DNA of 64,000 nt from Stakelama sediminis (GCF_014199335.1 NZ_JACIJI010000006.1:114826-178825), one strand, 5' to 3'. Numbered from the stretch's first letter, positions 1-8,468 are shown. Notes: generated by a model not told the origin, from the sequence alone. Translations and numbers: made by a program.

Positions 1-27
1 AACGGCAAGATCGTTGTGACGCTTTGA
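1..27 (+). CDS. 3' end of an unidentified gene, possibly an oxidoreductase
   Basis: The first 27 bases read as an open frame ending in TGA, giving a C-terminus NGKIVVTL. This ending resembles that of zinc-type or quinone oxidoreductases of the MDR superfamily, but eight residues cannot prove it. The rest of the gene lies left of the window. The following 190 bases up to the VOC gene hold nothing I can assign. Confidence 0.3.
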   Translation, partial: NGKIVVTL

Positions 28-220
28 TCAACCGGCCGTTTGCGTAGCGCCTCATCCTGCCGAACAGACCTGCTTGGTTGGATTGTGTTGAAAAACTCGA
101 GCTTGCGGTTGCGTGGTTATCGTTTTCCCATGCCGGATTCGTGAGATTGCAGTCCAGAAAGCATCGATGATTCCACTTTCACGCTACGAGCTTCCGGCGG
201 ACCTTCGCGGGGGTGTCCGC

Positions 221-619
221 CTATCGCGACTGGAAGCGTGCCTTCGCCGCTTCCGTGAAAGGGGTGAAGACGCTGACCGGCGAACCTTCGGGATCGCGAA
301 CCTGAAAGGTGCGGTTGCCCCATGGGAGCAGCTTGGGTTCATGCACCAGCTCGCCCGTGCCTTTCACACGATCAAAGACGACATCGACATCCTCAACCAT
401 AAACTCCAGAATGGCAGTTCGGTTTGCGCCGGGCTGCGCGCTTCCTTCAGCGAACACCGTCACCGTTTCCGCGCTGCCGATTGCAAGCGTCGCGCCCGCA
501 GTGACAATTTCGGCAAATTGCGGCGCGAGCCAGTCGGCGGTCTGTCCGGTGACCAGTTCATAGAAGCCGACCATAGCGTTGATGTCCGCAGCGATCAGGC
601 GGACGGAAGCGAATTTCAT
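221..619 (-). CDS. VOC (glyoxalase/bleomycin-resistance fold) family protein
   Basis: A 132-residue protein of usual single-domain VOC length. It opens with MKFASVRLIAADINAMVGFYE, the first beta-alpha motif of the fold. Residues 70-110 carry the second half with a strand ILEFMVEDVD and the typical ending FQVRDPEGSPVSVF. VOC proteins bind a divalent metal and act as lyases, isomerases, dioxygenases or drug-binding proteins; the substrate cannot be told here. The ATG at 619 has AGGA about seven bases upstream. The gene is divergent from a WYL regulator across an 88-base gap with a perfect palindrome, so that regulator probably controls it. Confidence 0.85.
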   Translation of the reverse strand: MKFASVRLIAADINAMVGFYELVTGQTADWLAPQFAEIVTAGATLAIGSAETVTVFAEGSAQPGANRTAILEFMVEDVDVVFDRVKGTGELVHEPKLLPWGNRTFQVRDPEGSPVSVFTPFTEAAKARFQSR

Positions 620-670
620 GAATATGTCCTGCGCAGGAGGGGTTGAACGTGGAGGCCGTATAGCGCAGCA

Positions 671-694
671 CTGCTGACACCGTGGTGTCAGCAG
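671..694. promoter_or_regulatory. perfect palindrome between VOC gene and WYL regulator, probable operator
   Basis: CTGCTGACACC (671-681) and GGTGTCAGCAG (684-694) are perfect 11-base arms with a 2-base spacer. The site lies in the divergent gap and touches the GGAG ribosome-binding sequence (694-697) of the regulator at 708. Binding would cover both leaders, as expected for an autoregulated repressor. I recall similar TGACACC-type palindromes next to YafY-like regulators; this is memory, not a search. Confidence 0.7.
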
Positions 695-707
695 GAGTCA
701 CCAGCCC

Positions 708-1406
708 GTGCGCAGAGCCGACCGCCTCTTTCAGATTATCCAGATCATGCGCCGATCGACGCGTCCGGTGACCGGTGCTGCTCTGGCTGCCGAGTTGGAG
801 GTTTCGACGCGAACCGTGTACCGCGATGTCGCGGACCTCGTCGCGCAGCGCGTGCCAATCACGGGGGAAGCCGGTTTGGGCTATGTGCTGGCGGCCGAAT
901 ACGACATGCCTCCACTCATGCTCACGCAGGTGGAACTGGAAGCCATTGTTCTGGGTGCGCAATGGGTTGCCCAGCGCGGTGACGTCATCCTGTCGCCCGC
1001 TGCGACGGATGTTCTGGCAAAGATCGCAACGGCCATTCCTGCGCGGCTCCAGCCATTCGTCACGGCACCGAGTACCGCCGCGCTGCCGCGCCTCGAACCG
1101 GTAATTGAGGCGGTGGACCCGGCAACATTCAGAGATGCGATCCGCTCGCGACGGAAACTGTGCCTCATCTACTGCGCCGAAAACGGTGACAAGACCGAGC
1201 GGACGATCTGGCCGGTCGTTCTCGGTTATTCTGAGGCCACGCGCGTGCTGATTGGATGGTGCGAAGCGCGGCAGGGATTTCGGCATTTCCGCACCGATCG
1301 AATGATGGCTGCCGAAGTCCTGGATCAGCCCATCCCGCAATCAAGGGCCGAACTGCATCGCAATTGGCAGGCATGGCGAACCGCCGAGCTTGCCGGGAGG
1401 AAGTAG
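708..1406 (+). CDS. YafY-like HTH/WYL-domain transcriptional regulator
   Basis: A 232-residue regulator. The N-terminal winged HTH (about residues 5-60) contains GAALAAELEVSTRTVYRDV, the classic DeoR/YafY recognition helix. The WYL-type ligand-sensing region occupies about residues 135-210 (LIYCAENGDKTERTIWPVVLGYSEATRVLIGWCE, then FRHFRTDRM). Such proteins repress neighbouring enzymes until a small ligand binds. The start is GTG at 708, with GGAG ten bases upstream. It is divergent from the VOC gene around the 671-694 palindrome, so it probably controls that gene and itself. Confidence 0.88.
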   Translation: MRRADRLFQIIQIMRRSTRPVTGAALAAELEVSTRTVYRDVADLVAQRVPITGEAGLGYVLAAEYDMPPLMLTQVELEAIVLGAQWVAQRGDVILSPAATDVLAKIATAIPARLQPFVTAPSTAALPRLEPVIEAVDPATFRDAIRSRRKLCLIYCAENGDKTERTIWPVVLGYSEATRVLIGWCEARQGFRHFRTDRMMAAEVLDQPIPQSRAELHRNWQAWRTAELAGRK

Positions 1407-1561
1407 AAAGCTGTCCCGCGCTATCATCATTGTCGAGACGGCAGCTATCGGTAGCTTGGACCCGGTACCCGCCTGACCGCTTTCCACCCAGTCGATGACG
1501 AACTGGCCGACCAATCTAGCGGCCTAAACTGGTCGTTCGATGATCGGTAGATTGAAAGACG

Positions 1562-2026
1562 CTATGCCGGAGCGGGTGTTTCGAGCTTGATGCGCAGTGC
1601 CGCCAGGACGCGCTGTGCTGCCCGGATATCCTCGGCAGGCAGTCCCTCCGCCAATGCCTCGACAAGCGGATTATAGAGGCTGATCGCGGCCTCGTAGGTC
1701 TGCTGCCCCTTGGGGGTAAGGACAACAAGCTGTGCCCGCTTGTGATGCGGGTTGAGCTCGAACGACACTAGTCCTTCTTTCTCAAGGTCGTTCACGATCC
1801 GCTGCACGTTCTGCCGGTTCGCCCCGAGATCGCGCGCCAGCCAGGCCACCGGCTGAGGCCGGTCGGCCTGAACGATCGCACCCAGGATCTGCCAGCGGGC
1901 GCTCGTGAGGCCGAGCGGCGACACGATGCGGTCGCCCCATGCGAGGGTGGCATTGTTGGTCCCGAACATGGTCAGGATCAGTTCGGTCAACGCTTCTGCT
2001 TTCGACTGTCCGCTCGAACGCGGCAT
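1562..2026 (-). CDS. MarR-family transcriptional regulator
   Basis: A 154-residue winged-helix protein of normal MarR length. Residues 35-105 hold LTSARWQILGAI, then the HTH (VAWLARDLGANRQNVQRIVNDLE) and the wing, HHKRAQLVVLTPKGQ, a strong family signature. MarR proteins act as dimers, repressing adjacent membrane or detoxification genes until a ligand binds. It is divergent from a small membrane protein gene, with a perfect inverted repeat in the shared gap. No redox-sensing cysteine is obvious, so a phenolic or other small-molecule ligand is more likely than peroxide. Confidence 0.9.
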   Translation of the reverse strand: MPRSSGQSKAEALTELILTMFGTNNATLAWGDRIVSPLGLTSARWQILGAIVQADRPQPVAWLARDLGANRQNVQRIVNDLEKEGLVSFELNPHHKRAQLVVLTPKGQQTYEAAISLYNPLVEALAEGLPAEDIRAAQRVLAALRIKLETPAPA

Positions 2027-2045
2027 ATGGCACCTTCTATTTATA

Positions 2046-2063
2046 TTGACATCATCATGTCAA
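2046..2063. promoter_or_regulatory. palindrome between marR-like gene and membrane protein gene, probable MarR operator
   Basis: TTGACAT CATC ATGTCAA is a perfect 7-base inverted repeat with a 4-base spacer. It lies 20 bases upstream of the MarR start and 44 bases upstream of the membrane protein start. Size and position fit a MarR dimer site. The arms also resemble a -35 box, so binding would block a promoter. Confidence 0.7.
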
Positions 2064-2106
2064 ATATGCTTCATGGTTTCAATATCACGACCAAGGACGC
2101 GTGACC

Positions 2107-2565
2107 ATGAAAAAGCTGATTCATCCCATAGCGGGCGCGATCGCGCTGCTGACGATAGCGACCTTCTGGCTTTCGACGGCGCTCAGCGAAGCGGCCGGTT
2201 CGAAGGAGGCGATCGTGGCCGTCAAGACGGCGATCCCGTGGGGCTTCCTCCTGCTCGTGCCCGCTCTTGCCGCTACGGGCGGAACGGGTTTTTCCCTGGC
2301 AAGGGGGCGGAAGGTGGGACTGGTCGCCGCCAAGCTGAAGCGCATGCCGTTCATCGCCGCCAACGGATTGCTGGTGCTCATCCCATGCGCGCTGTTCCTC
2401 GCCTCGAAGGCCAAAGCGGGGGAGTTCGATATGGCGTTCTACGGGGTGCAGGCGCTCGAACTGATCGCGGGTGCGGTAAACCTGATCCTCCTCTGCCTTA
2501 ACATGCGCGACGGGTTGAGAATGACCGGGCGGTTGAAAGTCCGGACAACAAGCGCGCAGCGGTGA
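2107..2565 (+). CDS. small integral membrane protein, unknown function
   Basis: A 152-residue protein with four hydrophobic segments: about residues 5-28 (IAGAIALLTIATFWLSTAL), 44-62 (IPWGFLLLVPALAATGG), 85-105 (FIAANGLLVLIPCALFLAS) and 115-135 (GVQALELIAGAVNLILLCLN). AAGGA at 2093-2097 is nine bases from the ATG at 2107, a better spacing than for the in-frame GTG at 2101. I do not recognise the family. Position opposite a MarR gene and across its likely operator suggests a repressed membrane protein linked to an inhibitory compound. Confidence 0.75.
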   Translation: MKKLIHPIAGAIALLTIATFWLSTALSEAAGSKEAIVAVKTAIPWGFLLLVPALAATGGTGFSLARGRKVGLVAAKLKRMPFIAANGLLVLIPCALFLASKAKAGEFDMAFYGVQALELIAGAVNLILLCLNMRDGLRMTGRLKVRTTSAQR

Positions 2566-3086
2566 ATTCTGCTTATTTGCTTAAAGACGTCCTCGATCCT
2601 CCTCGGCCCATTTCCCATCAGGATCGTCGCGAAACCACCCGCTCTCGGCCTTCGGGCGGCGTGGTAATCCATTTTTGAACCTGCTGATCTCTTTGGCTCA
2701 TTAACGGAGGGCAGCTTTCAACGACCTGATTGGGGTGTACGAACGTCTGCTAAGTTCGCGTTCTTTGCCACAGATAAGAGGGCGCTCAAATCGGGTGCTG
2801 TCACTCGGTCGCACAATCACTAACGCGCGCGCTGTCTTCTCTTCACCGTCGATTGTCTCCAGCCGGCCGAGCCATTGTCTACAACCGATGGGTTACCCGC
2901 ACGTGGCGAAAAAGCGGTCGAGCGCCGCTAGGGATCGGGCGCAACCTTCGCCAACCAACGCTGTAAGGAACCCATTCTTGGCTATTTTCTGGAGACATTA
3001 TGGAGACAACAGGCATTGCCGAGAGCATTGTCTCCAACGACGAAGCGGCCCGGAGGCCGCTAATTCGCTGATTTTCTTAGGAAAAC
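2566..3086. other. gap without a credible gene, left of the attachment core
   Basis: No convincing coding frame is visible in these 520 bases. It holds four copies of an octamer (see 2853-3036), a GC hairpin GCGGCC-CGGA-GGCCGC at 3045-3060, and a small hairpin TTTTC-TTAG-GAAAA at 3072-3085 just beyond the tRNA 3' end. On the minus strand these hairpins would sit immediately downstream of a tRNA gene, where a terminator is expected. Confidence 0.5.
2853..3036. repeat. four copies of TGTCTCCA/TGGAGACA near the attachment core
   Basis: TTGTCTCCA occurs at 2853-2861 and 3028-3036. Its complement occurs as TGGAGACA at 2990-2997 and TGGAGACAA at 3001-3009. The last two 9-mers form a perfect inverted repeat with an 18-base loop. 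Clustered short repeats beside an integrase core are typical of arm-type integrase or excisionase sites; that role is inferred. Confidence 0.5.
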
Positions 3087-3133
3087 TGGAGCGGGCGAAG
3101 GGATTCGAACCCTCGACCCCAACCTTGGCAAGG
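3087..3133 (-). other. attachment core: 3' part of tRNA-Gly(GCC), not an intact tRNA
   Basis: Read on the minus strand, these 47 bases match tRNA-Gly from the anticodon loop to the CCA end. They include loop TTGCCAA (anticodon GCC), stem GGTTG, T-loop GTTCGAATC and acceptor CGCCCGC followed by TCCA. The match stops inside the 5' side of the anticodon stem, where TGGCC replaces the expected CAACC, and no D-arm follows. This is the identity block expected when a tyrosine integrase uses a tRNA 3' end as its target. The intact tRNA-Gly should be at the other element end or in the chromosome, outside this window. Confidence 0.8.
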
Positions 3134-3262
3134 CCATTTCGGCGCGTTTCCGATCATACTCGGCACTGCGAAGAGATGCGAATAATACCTTATTTATAAC
3201 GGCTTGTGTGATATTTGAGCATCGCATATATATCCGATTGCCGCCGATCAAACGATTTCAGG

Positions 3263-3280
3263 TGGATACTAATTGGATAC
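3263..3280. repeat. direct repeat TGGATAC spaced one helical turn, upstream of the integrase
   Basis: TGGATAC occurs at 3263-3269 and 3274-3280, with an 11-base period that places both copies on the same DNA face. The unit differs by one base from the TGGAGAC repeat on the other side of the core. It may be an arm-type integrase site, or an operator for the integrase gene 62 bases downstream. Confidence 0.4.
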
Positions 3281-3341
3281 GAGGCTTTAAGCTTGGGTAC
3301 GAAACGTCGTTGCCCTAGACAGTCGGCCAAAGGAGTTTGCG

Positions 3342-4688
3342 ATGTCCGACCCCCAGCGGCTGACGAAGAAGATGATCGTGGATGCGCGGCCGGTGCCCGG
3401 CAAGGTATCGTTCCTGTGGGACGGGGAGCTTCGCGGCTTTGGTTGCAAGATTGAGGGCGCCGGCACAAAATCCTTCATCCTTCAGTACCGGAACTCCGAG
3501 AAGCGAAAGCGCCGCATCGTCCTGGGCCGCTTTGGGGTCATGACCATCGAGCAGGCCCGTGACGAAGCGCGTATAAAGCTGGGCGATGTTGCTCGCGGCC
3601 TGGATCCTGCCGAGGAGAAGCGGGCTGCGCGGGATGGCCTTACGGTCGGCCAGCTATGCGATTGGTATCTGACTGAAGCGGCATCGGGACGCCTGCTAGG
3701 ACGCAAACGAATGCCGATAAAGGCATCGACGCTCGGCATGGATCGAAGCCGTATCGAAACGCATATTCGTCCGCTGATAGGCCGGCGCAAGGTCGCGGCG
3801 GTGCGTCTTCCCGACATTGAGACGATGCAGCACGATATCGCCACCGGGAAAACGGCCAAGCCAAGGGGCGATGGCCGGGGCGGTGTGACACGAGGCGGCA
3901 GAGGCGTCGCAGCGCGATCGGTAACGACGCTGCACAGCATATTTGCGCATGCCAAGCGAGCGGGCCTGATCGACGCCAACCCCGCGTTGGGCGTCCGCAA
4001 GTTTCCGGACAACAAGAAAACACGCAGGCTGAGCACGGACGAGTTGCGGGCACTGGGTCAGGCACTGCGTGATGTAGCTGAGATCGAGCATCCGATTGGA
4101 ATCGCCATCGTTCGGTTGCTTGCGCTCAGCGGTCTGCGATTGAACGAGGCTCAAGGCGTCGAGCGCAAGTGGGTCGCGAGCGAAGGCTATATTGCATTCG
4201 GGGACACGAAGACGGGGGCACAGATCCGCGTTATCGGCAGTCCGGCGCTAAAGCTCCTGCGCGAGCAACCCATTCACGAAGGAAGCCCCTATGTGTTCCC
4301 ATCCGATGGAGGAACGTCGCACTTCGTCGCTGCGGACGGCGTGTTCGGTCGCATCTGCCAAAGGCTCGGTTGGGGCGATGTAACAGCCCATACGCTGCGG
4401 CACACCTTCGGTAGCATCGCTGGCGAGATGGGCTATTCCGAGCTGACGATCGCGGCGATGCTTGGCCATGCCGCTGGCACTGTCACCGGCCGCTATGTGC
4501 ATATCGACGAAGCGGTCAAATCAGCGATCGAGCGTGTTTCGACAGCGATCGCACTTTTGCTGGATAACCATGCCGAGGAAAAGAGTCAGACGGCTAATAT
4601 CTTCTCGATAGCTGCCCCCACACTGCTGACCACGGGCGGTACACGATGGGGCGCGACCGTCTGCGTGCAACAGAGCCGAGCAGGCTAA
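3342..4688 (+). CDS. tyrosine-type site-specific integrase
   Basis: A 448-residue integrase with an N-terminal DUF4102-like arm-binding domain (WDGELRGFGCKIEGAGTKSFILQYRN), a central SAM-like core-binding domain and a C-terminal catalytic domain. Catalytic residues are visible: Arg in LSGLRLNEAQG, Lys in DTKTG, the HTLRHTFGS box, then GHAAGTVTGRYVHID with the nucleophilic Tyr. AAGGAG lies seven bases before the ATG. Such enzymes insert elements at tRNA 3' ends; the tRNA-Gly core is only 209 bases upstream, so int and core form one integration module. About the last 60 residues extend past the catalytic domain and look poorly conserved. Confidence 0.95.
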   Translation: MSDPQRLTKKMIVDARPVPGKVSFLWDGELRGFGCKIEGAGTKSFILQYRNSEKRKRRIVLGRFGVMTIEQARDEARIKLGDVARGLDPAEEKRAARDGLTVGQLCDWYLTEAASGRLLGRKRMPIKASTLGMDRSRIETHIRPLIGRRKVAAVRLPDIETMQHDIATGKTAKPRGDGRGGVTRGGRGVAARSVTTLHSIFAHAKRAGLIDANPALGVRKFPDNKKTRRLSTDELRALGQALRDVAEIEHPIGIAIVRLLALSGLRLNEAQGVERKWVASEGYIAFGDTKTGAQIRVIGSPALKLLREQPIHEGSPYVFPSDGGTSHFVAADGVFGRICQRLGWGDVTAHTLRHTFGSIAGEMGYSELTIAAMLGHAAGTVTGRYVHIDEAVKSAIERVSTAIALLLDNHAEEKSQTANIFSIAAPTLLTTGGTRWGATVCVQQSRAG

Positions 4689-4843
4689 GCCATGACCGCA
4701 AACTATCCGATCGCACTCGCGGGCGACTGCGCAGCAATCAATTGTGGCGCGATTAACGCGATTCCGTTAGAGAGGACGAAGGGGGAACAGGCCCGCTTCG
4801 CGCTCGGGCTGCGCTCTGGAATCTGGGAATGAAAGGAGCGCTG

Positions 4844-5836
4844 ATGTCGACAAAGCAGATCGTCGCGCTCCTTAGTTCGCATGTCGAAGGGGATCAGGAG
4901 CAGTTCCTGTCGATCGCGCTGCAAATCGCAGCGCAGCAGGCGCGACAAGGTAATGAGGAAGATGCCAACCGACTGAAGCGGCTGGTGCAGAGGGCTCGCG
5001 AGCGGACCGCCGGCGCGCCTTCGGGCCAGACGCCAATACCGCTCGCCCGGCCGCGTGGTGAGTTGCAGGGACTGGTCGAAAGCGTCTATCCGAAGATCAA
5101 GCTCGACAGCATGGTCCTCGCCGACGAGGTGCTGTCACGCCTGCAGCGGGTCGTGCGCGAGCAGGCCGAGCGGACGACGCTGCGCGACCATGGCCAGATC
5201 CCGGCCACGCATCTGCTGTTGGTCGGACCGCCGGGAACCGGCAAGACCATGACGGCGTCAGCGATCGCAGGTGAACTGCGACTGCCGTTGTTTACCGTGC
5301 GTCTCGATGCCCTGTTCAGCCGCTTTTTTGGCGAGACCGCCGGCAAGCTTCGCCTGCTTTTCGATCAAATCGCTCAAATGCGCGGCGTCTATCTACTTGA
5401 CGAATTCGATGCGATTGGCGCGCGGCGCGGTGATCCCAATGATGTCGGCGAGATCCGCCGCGTGCTGAATTCGGTGCTATCCTTCATGGAGGAACCCAAC
5501 GCCACCGACAGCATCGTGATCGCCGCCACCAACCATGTCGAGATCCTCGACAAGGCGCTTGCGCGCCGGTTCGATGAGGTCATTGAATATGCGCCGCCGG
5601 ATAGCGATGCGGCGCGCAAGATCCTGACCCGCCGGATGGGCAAGCTGCGGCTGACCGCCAAGGCCTGGTCGTCGATCGTGCCGCTGACCGAGGGTCTGAG
5701 CCAGGGCGAACTGGTGCGGGCGGCAGACTCGGTCGTCAAAGATGCCATTCTCGAGGGTGCGACCAGCATCGCTCCGGATAACCTGAGGCGTGCGCTTCAG
5801 GATCGCCAGTCGTTCCAGCGGCGCTTCCATCGCTAG
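4844..5836 (+). CDS. ietA: AAA+ ATPase, IetA-like (defence/plasmid-exclusion pair)
   Basis: A 330-residue AAA ATPase. Walker A GPPGTGKT is at residues 128-135 and Walker B VYLLDEFD at 182-189; sensor region AATNH and arginine finger ALARRFDEVIEYA follow. About 100 helical N-terminal residues precede the ATPase core. The start at 4844 has AAGGAG seven bases upstream; an in-frame ATG at 4829 has no such site. It is followed 64 bases later by a subtilisin-like protease. This ATPase-S8 protease pair matches IetAS, known from an Agrobacterium Ti plasmid as a plasmid-exclusion locus and later reported as anti-phage. The ATPase is thought to control the protease; the trigger is unknown. Confidence 0.8.
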   Translation: MSTKQIVALLSSHVEGDQEQFLSIALQIAAQQARQGNEEDANRLKRLVQRARERTAGAPSGQTPIPLARPRGELQGLVESVYPKIKLDSMVLADEVLSRLQRVVREQAERTTLRDHGQIPATHLLLVGPPGTGKTMTASAIAGELRLPLFTVRLDALFSRFFGETAGKLRLLFDQIAQMRGVYLLDEFDAIGARRGDPNDVGEIRRVLNSVLSFMEEPNATDSIVIAATNHVEILDKALARRFDEVIEYAPPDSDAARKILTRRMGKLRLTAKAWSSIVPLTEGLSQGELVRAADSVVKDAILEGATSIAPDNLRRALQDRQSFQRRFHR

Positions 5837-5900
5837 AAAGACATCAGAACCACAGCGAGGAATGTCGACTTTTACCGCGAATGACTGAAGTGAGGGGGCA

Positions 5901-8468
5901 ATGCCCAACGGGGATGGAAACGGGGGCCGCAGGCTCCCGCATATCGAGATCACGCGCTGGCGAGAAAGCGCTCAGTATGTGTACCCGCGCATGCGCCGCG
6001 ATCAGCGCGATCGGCGGGAGGACCATCACGAGCATGCCGAGGTGCTGCTTGAGCAACTGACCCGCGCCCTTGGCGACCTGCCCGCACGTGATCAGGATCA
6101 ACGCATCGCGGTCGACGGGCTCAAGCGTGGAACGCTGGTCGAGGTCGAGACTATGGTGCCGACCGCTCGGGCCAAGGCCACCAAGACGCCGCCGCTGGAC
6201 TTCCCCGGGCAGGAAATCGTCGTGCTGCGCTCCGAGCGCAACGAGGATCGCACCGAGACGGCAGTGGTGTTCGTGCCGGACGACGCGCGCGCCTTCCTGC
6301 AGAATCGGATCAGCGCTTATGGGTCCGAGAATCTCGGCAACCAGCCCCGTCCGGACGTTGACAAGTTTGAGGTCATCGAGACGATCCGCGATGCTTCGGG
6401 TCGGTCGCTTCTGACCGCAGCACCGGACGAGCAGGATGAGCGTGGTTGGTGGGAGCTTTGGCTTCGCAGGCCGGATACACAGCGCCCCGATCTCATCGCG
6501 AACGCCGTCGTCGAAGGTGTCCGTCGCGCCGGCCTCGACGTCCATCCCGAGCGGCTCACCTTCCCGGACACCGCGATCATCTTCGCTCATGGCACCCAGA
6601 ATGAGATTGTCGGGATCGCGGATCGGCTGAACGGCGCTATCAGCGAAATCCGTCCTGCCGCGGGCAGTATCGAGCCCTTCCTCGATCTCGGCGAGAATGG
6701 CCTCGGGCAACAGGCGTTGGTCGAGGACTATTCGGCGCGTGTCGATCCGCCTGCAGATGGCGCGCCCGTGGTCTGCGTCATCGATACGGGTGTCGCGGCC
6801 GCGCATCCCCTCGTTGCCCCGGGACTGACGGGGGCATGGACCGTCAACGATGCCTGGGGTACGGACGATCATGCCGGTGGCGGCGGTCACGGCACCGGTA
6901 TGGCGGGGCTCGTGCTGCATGGCGACCTTGCGACGCCGATGGCCGATGGCCGACGCGTCCAGCTTCGCCATGCTGCCGAGTCGGTGAAGTTCCTGCCGCC
7001 GGCTGGCTTTCCGCCGAACGAGCCCGCTCGATACGGTATCATCACCCAATCGGCGGTGGCGGTGGCCGAGGTGGAGCGGCCCAATGTGCCGCGCAGCTTC
7101 TGCATCGCGACGTCTTCGGACCATTTCAACCCGGACGGGCCGTCAAGCTGGAGTGGTGCGCTCGATCAGATTTGTGCCGGCGCGATGCCCGGCGAGCGTC
7201 TGGATGGAGTGGCCGCCAAGGATCATCCCAAGCGACTGGTTTTCGTAGCGACCGGCAACATCGCGGGCGGTATGAAAGCAGATGTCGAGCAGCATCATTC
7301 GCTCGAAGATCCGTCGCAGAGCTGGAACGCGCTTTCGGTCGGCGGATACACCGCCAAGATCGGGCCCTCCGTCGACAATCCTGAACTCAATCCCCTGGTA
7401 GGCGCGAATGAGAAAAGCCCGTTCAGCCGCGGATCGAAGCTGCTTCCCGCGGACCTGACGCCGATCAAGCCGGAGGTGCTGTTCGAGGCGGGCAATATGA
7501 TGGTGGATGCCGGCGGCTTCTGCGCCTGGCACCCTGCAGTGTCGTTGCTCACGTCCGGCAAGGACGTTGCCGCACAGCCGCTGGTGCCGTTCTGGGCAAC
7601 GAGCGCCGCCACCGGAGTCGCCGGAAACTTCATAGGGCGATTGAAGGCCGGGTTACCGGAGCGGTGGCCCGAAACCTACAGGGCGCTGACCGTCCATTCG
7701 GCGGAATGGCCGCAGCCGATCCGTTCGAAGCTGGTTGGCCGCGGCCGCAGCTGGCGCACGATATCGAAGGGCGAAAAGCAGCAGATCATGCGCGAGGTCG
7801 GATATGGCGTTCCCGACCTCGGGCGAGCGCTGGCATCGGCATCGAATGATGTGACGTTGCTCGTGGAAAGCGAGATTCAGCCCTATGCGCTCGGCGCGGA
7901 CGGTCGCGGCGCGGTGTTCAACGAGGTCCATTTCTTCGCGTTGCCTTGGCCACGCGCCGCGCTCGAGGCGCTGGAGAATGCGGCCGTCACGATGAAGGTG
8001 ACACTGTCCTATTTCATCGAGCCCAATCTCACGGGACGCGCGGCGACGCGGCCAGATACCTATCGCTCGTTCGGGCTGCGGTTCGCCATCAAGAAGCGCA
8101 CCGAAACGGCGGCCGACTTCCGGCGGCGTTTGAGCAATGCGCCGGGCGAGCGCGCCGAGAATGACGGTGAAGCGGATTATTGGCTGCTCGGCCCCCAGGC
8201 AATGCAGGCTGGCTCGCTCCATTGCGACCTTTGGCGAGGTCCTGCCATCGATCTCGCGGCGCATGACCAGATCGCGATTTTCCCCGTCGGTGGCTGGTGG
8301 AAATCGCATGTCGGGCAGCGGCGGATCAGCGACCGGGCGCGCTACACTTTGGCGATCTCGATTTCCGCGCCGGATCAGGACGTGGATCTTTATGCTGAGA
8401 TTGCGGCAGCGATCGAAGCACGTGTCGCAGCCGAAATCGCGGTAGGTGCCGCGCCCGGAGAGGGATGA
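5901..8468 (+). CDS. ietS: subtilisin-like S8 serine protease, IetS-like
   Basis: An 855-residue protein with a long N-terminal region and an S8 catalytic domain at about residues 285-600. The triad is visible: Asp295 in CVIDTGVAAAHP, His330 in GGGGHGTGMAG and Ser568 in WATSAATGVAGN. The Ser motif varies from the usual GTS-A-P, as is common in this clade. No signal peptide is present, so it acts in the cytoplasm. GAGGGGG precedes the ATG. It pairs with the upstream AAA ATPase, and a terminator-like hairpin follows at 8517, suggesting a two-gene operon. Activation may cause cell death or degrade invader proteins; that is inference from the reported role of such pairs. Confidence 0.82.
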   Translation: MPNGDGNGGRRLPHIEITRWRESAQYVYPRMRRDQRDRREDHHEHAEVLLEQLTRALGDLPARDQDQRIAVDGLKRGTLVEVETMVPTARAKATKTPPLDFPGQEIVVLRSERNEDRTETAVVFVPDDARAFLQNRISAYGSENLGNQPRPDVDKFEVIETIRDASGRSLLTAAPDEQDERGWWELWLRRPDTQRPDLIANAVVEGVRRAGLDVHPERLTFPDTAIIFAHGTQNEIVGIADRLNGAISEIRPAAGSIEPFLDLGENGLGQQALVEDYSARVDPPADGAPVVCVIDTGVAAAHPLVAPGLTGAWTVNDAWGTDDHAGGGGHGTGMAGLVLHGDLATPMADGRRVQLRHAAESVKFLPPAGFPPNEPARYGIITQSAVAVAEVERPNVPRSFCIATSSDHFNPDGPSSWSGALDQICAGAMPGERLDGVAAKDHPKRLVFVATGNIAGGMKADVEQHHSLEDPSQSWNALSVGGYTAKIGPSVDNPELNPLVGANEKSPFSRGSKLLPADLTPIKPEVLFEAGNMMVDAGGFCAWHPAVSLLTSGKDVAAQPLVPFWATSAATGVAGNFIGRLKAGLPERWPETYRALTVHSAEWPQPIRSKLVGRGRSWRTISKGEKQQIMREVGYGVPDLGRALASASNDVTLLVESEIQPYALGADGRGAVFNEVHFFALPWPRAALEALENAAVTMKVTLSYFIEPNLTGRAATRPDTYRSFGLRFAIKKRTETAADFRRRLSNAPGERAENDGEADYWLLGPQAMQAGSLHCDLWRGPAIDLAAHDQIAIFPVGGWWKSHVGQRRISDRARYTLAISISAPDQDVDLYAEIAAAIEARVAAEIAVGAAPGEG

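Noticed and set aside
87..99. GTTGAAAAACTCG motif similar to ends of some IS5/IS1182-type elements
   Set aside because: No transposase remnant or matching second end is visible nearby.
113..646. 177-residue rightward frame opposite the VOC gene
   Set aside because: It is antisense to a clear VOC gene and has no family features.
2735..3251. Open frames on both strands across the tRNA-Gly fragment
   Set aside because: They contain the residue strings that tRNA 3' halves give when translated (GFEPST and SRVRIPSP types) and no other protein-like content.
4740..4780. CGCG-ATTAA-CGCG repeat before ietA as an operator
   Set aside because: Four-base arms are too short to separate from chance in GC-rich DNA.
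5844..7124. 426-residue leftward frame opposite ietS
   Set aside because: Antisense to the clearly conserved protease; Arg/His-rich shadow translation.
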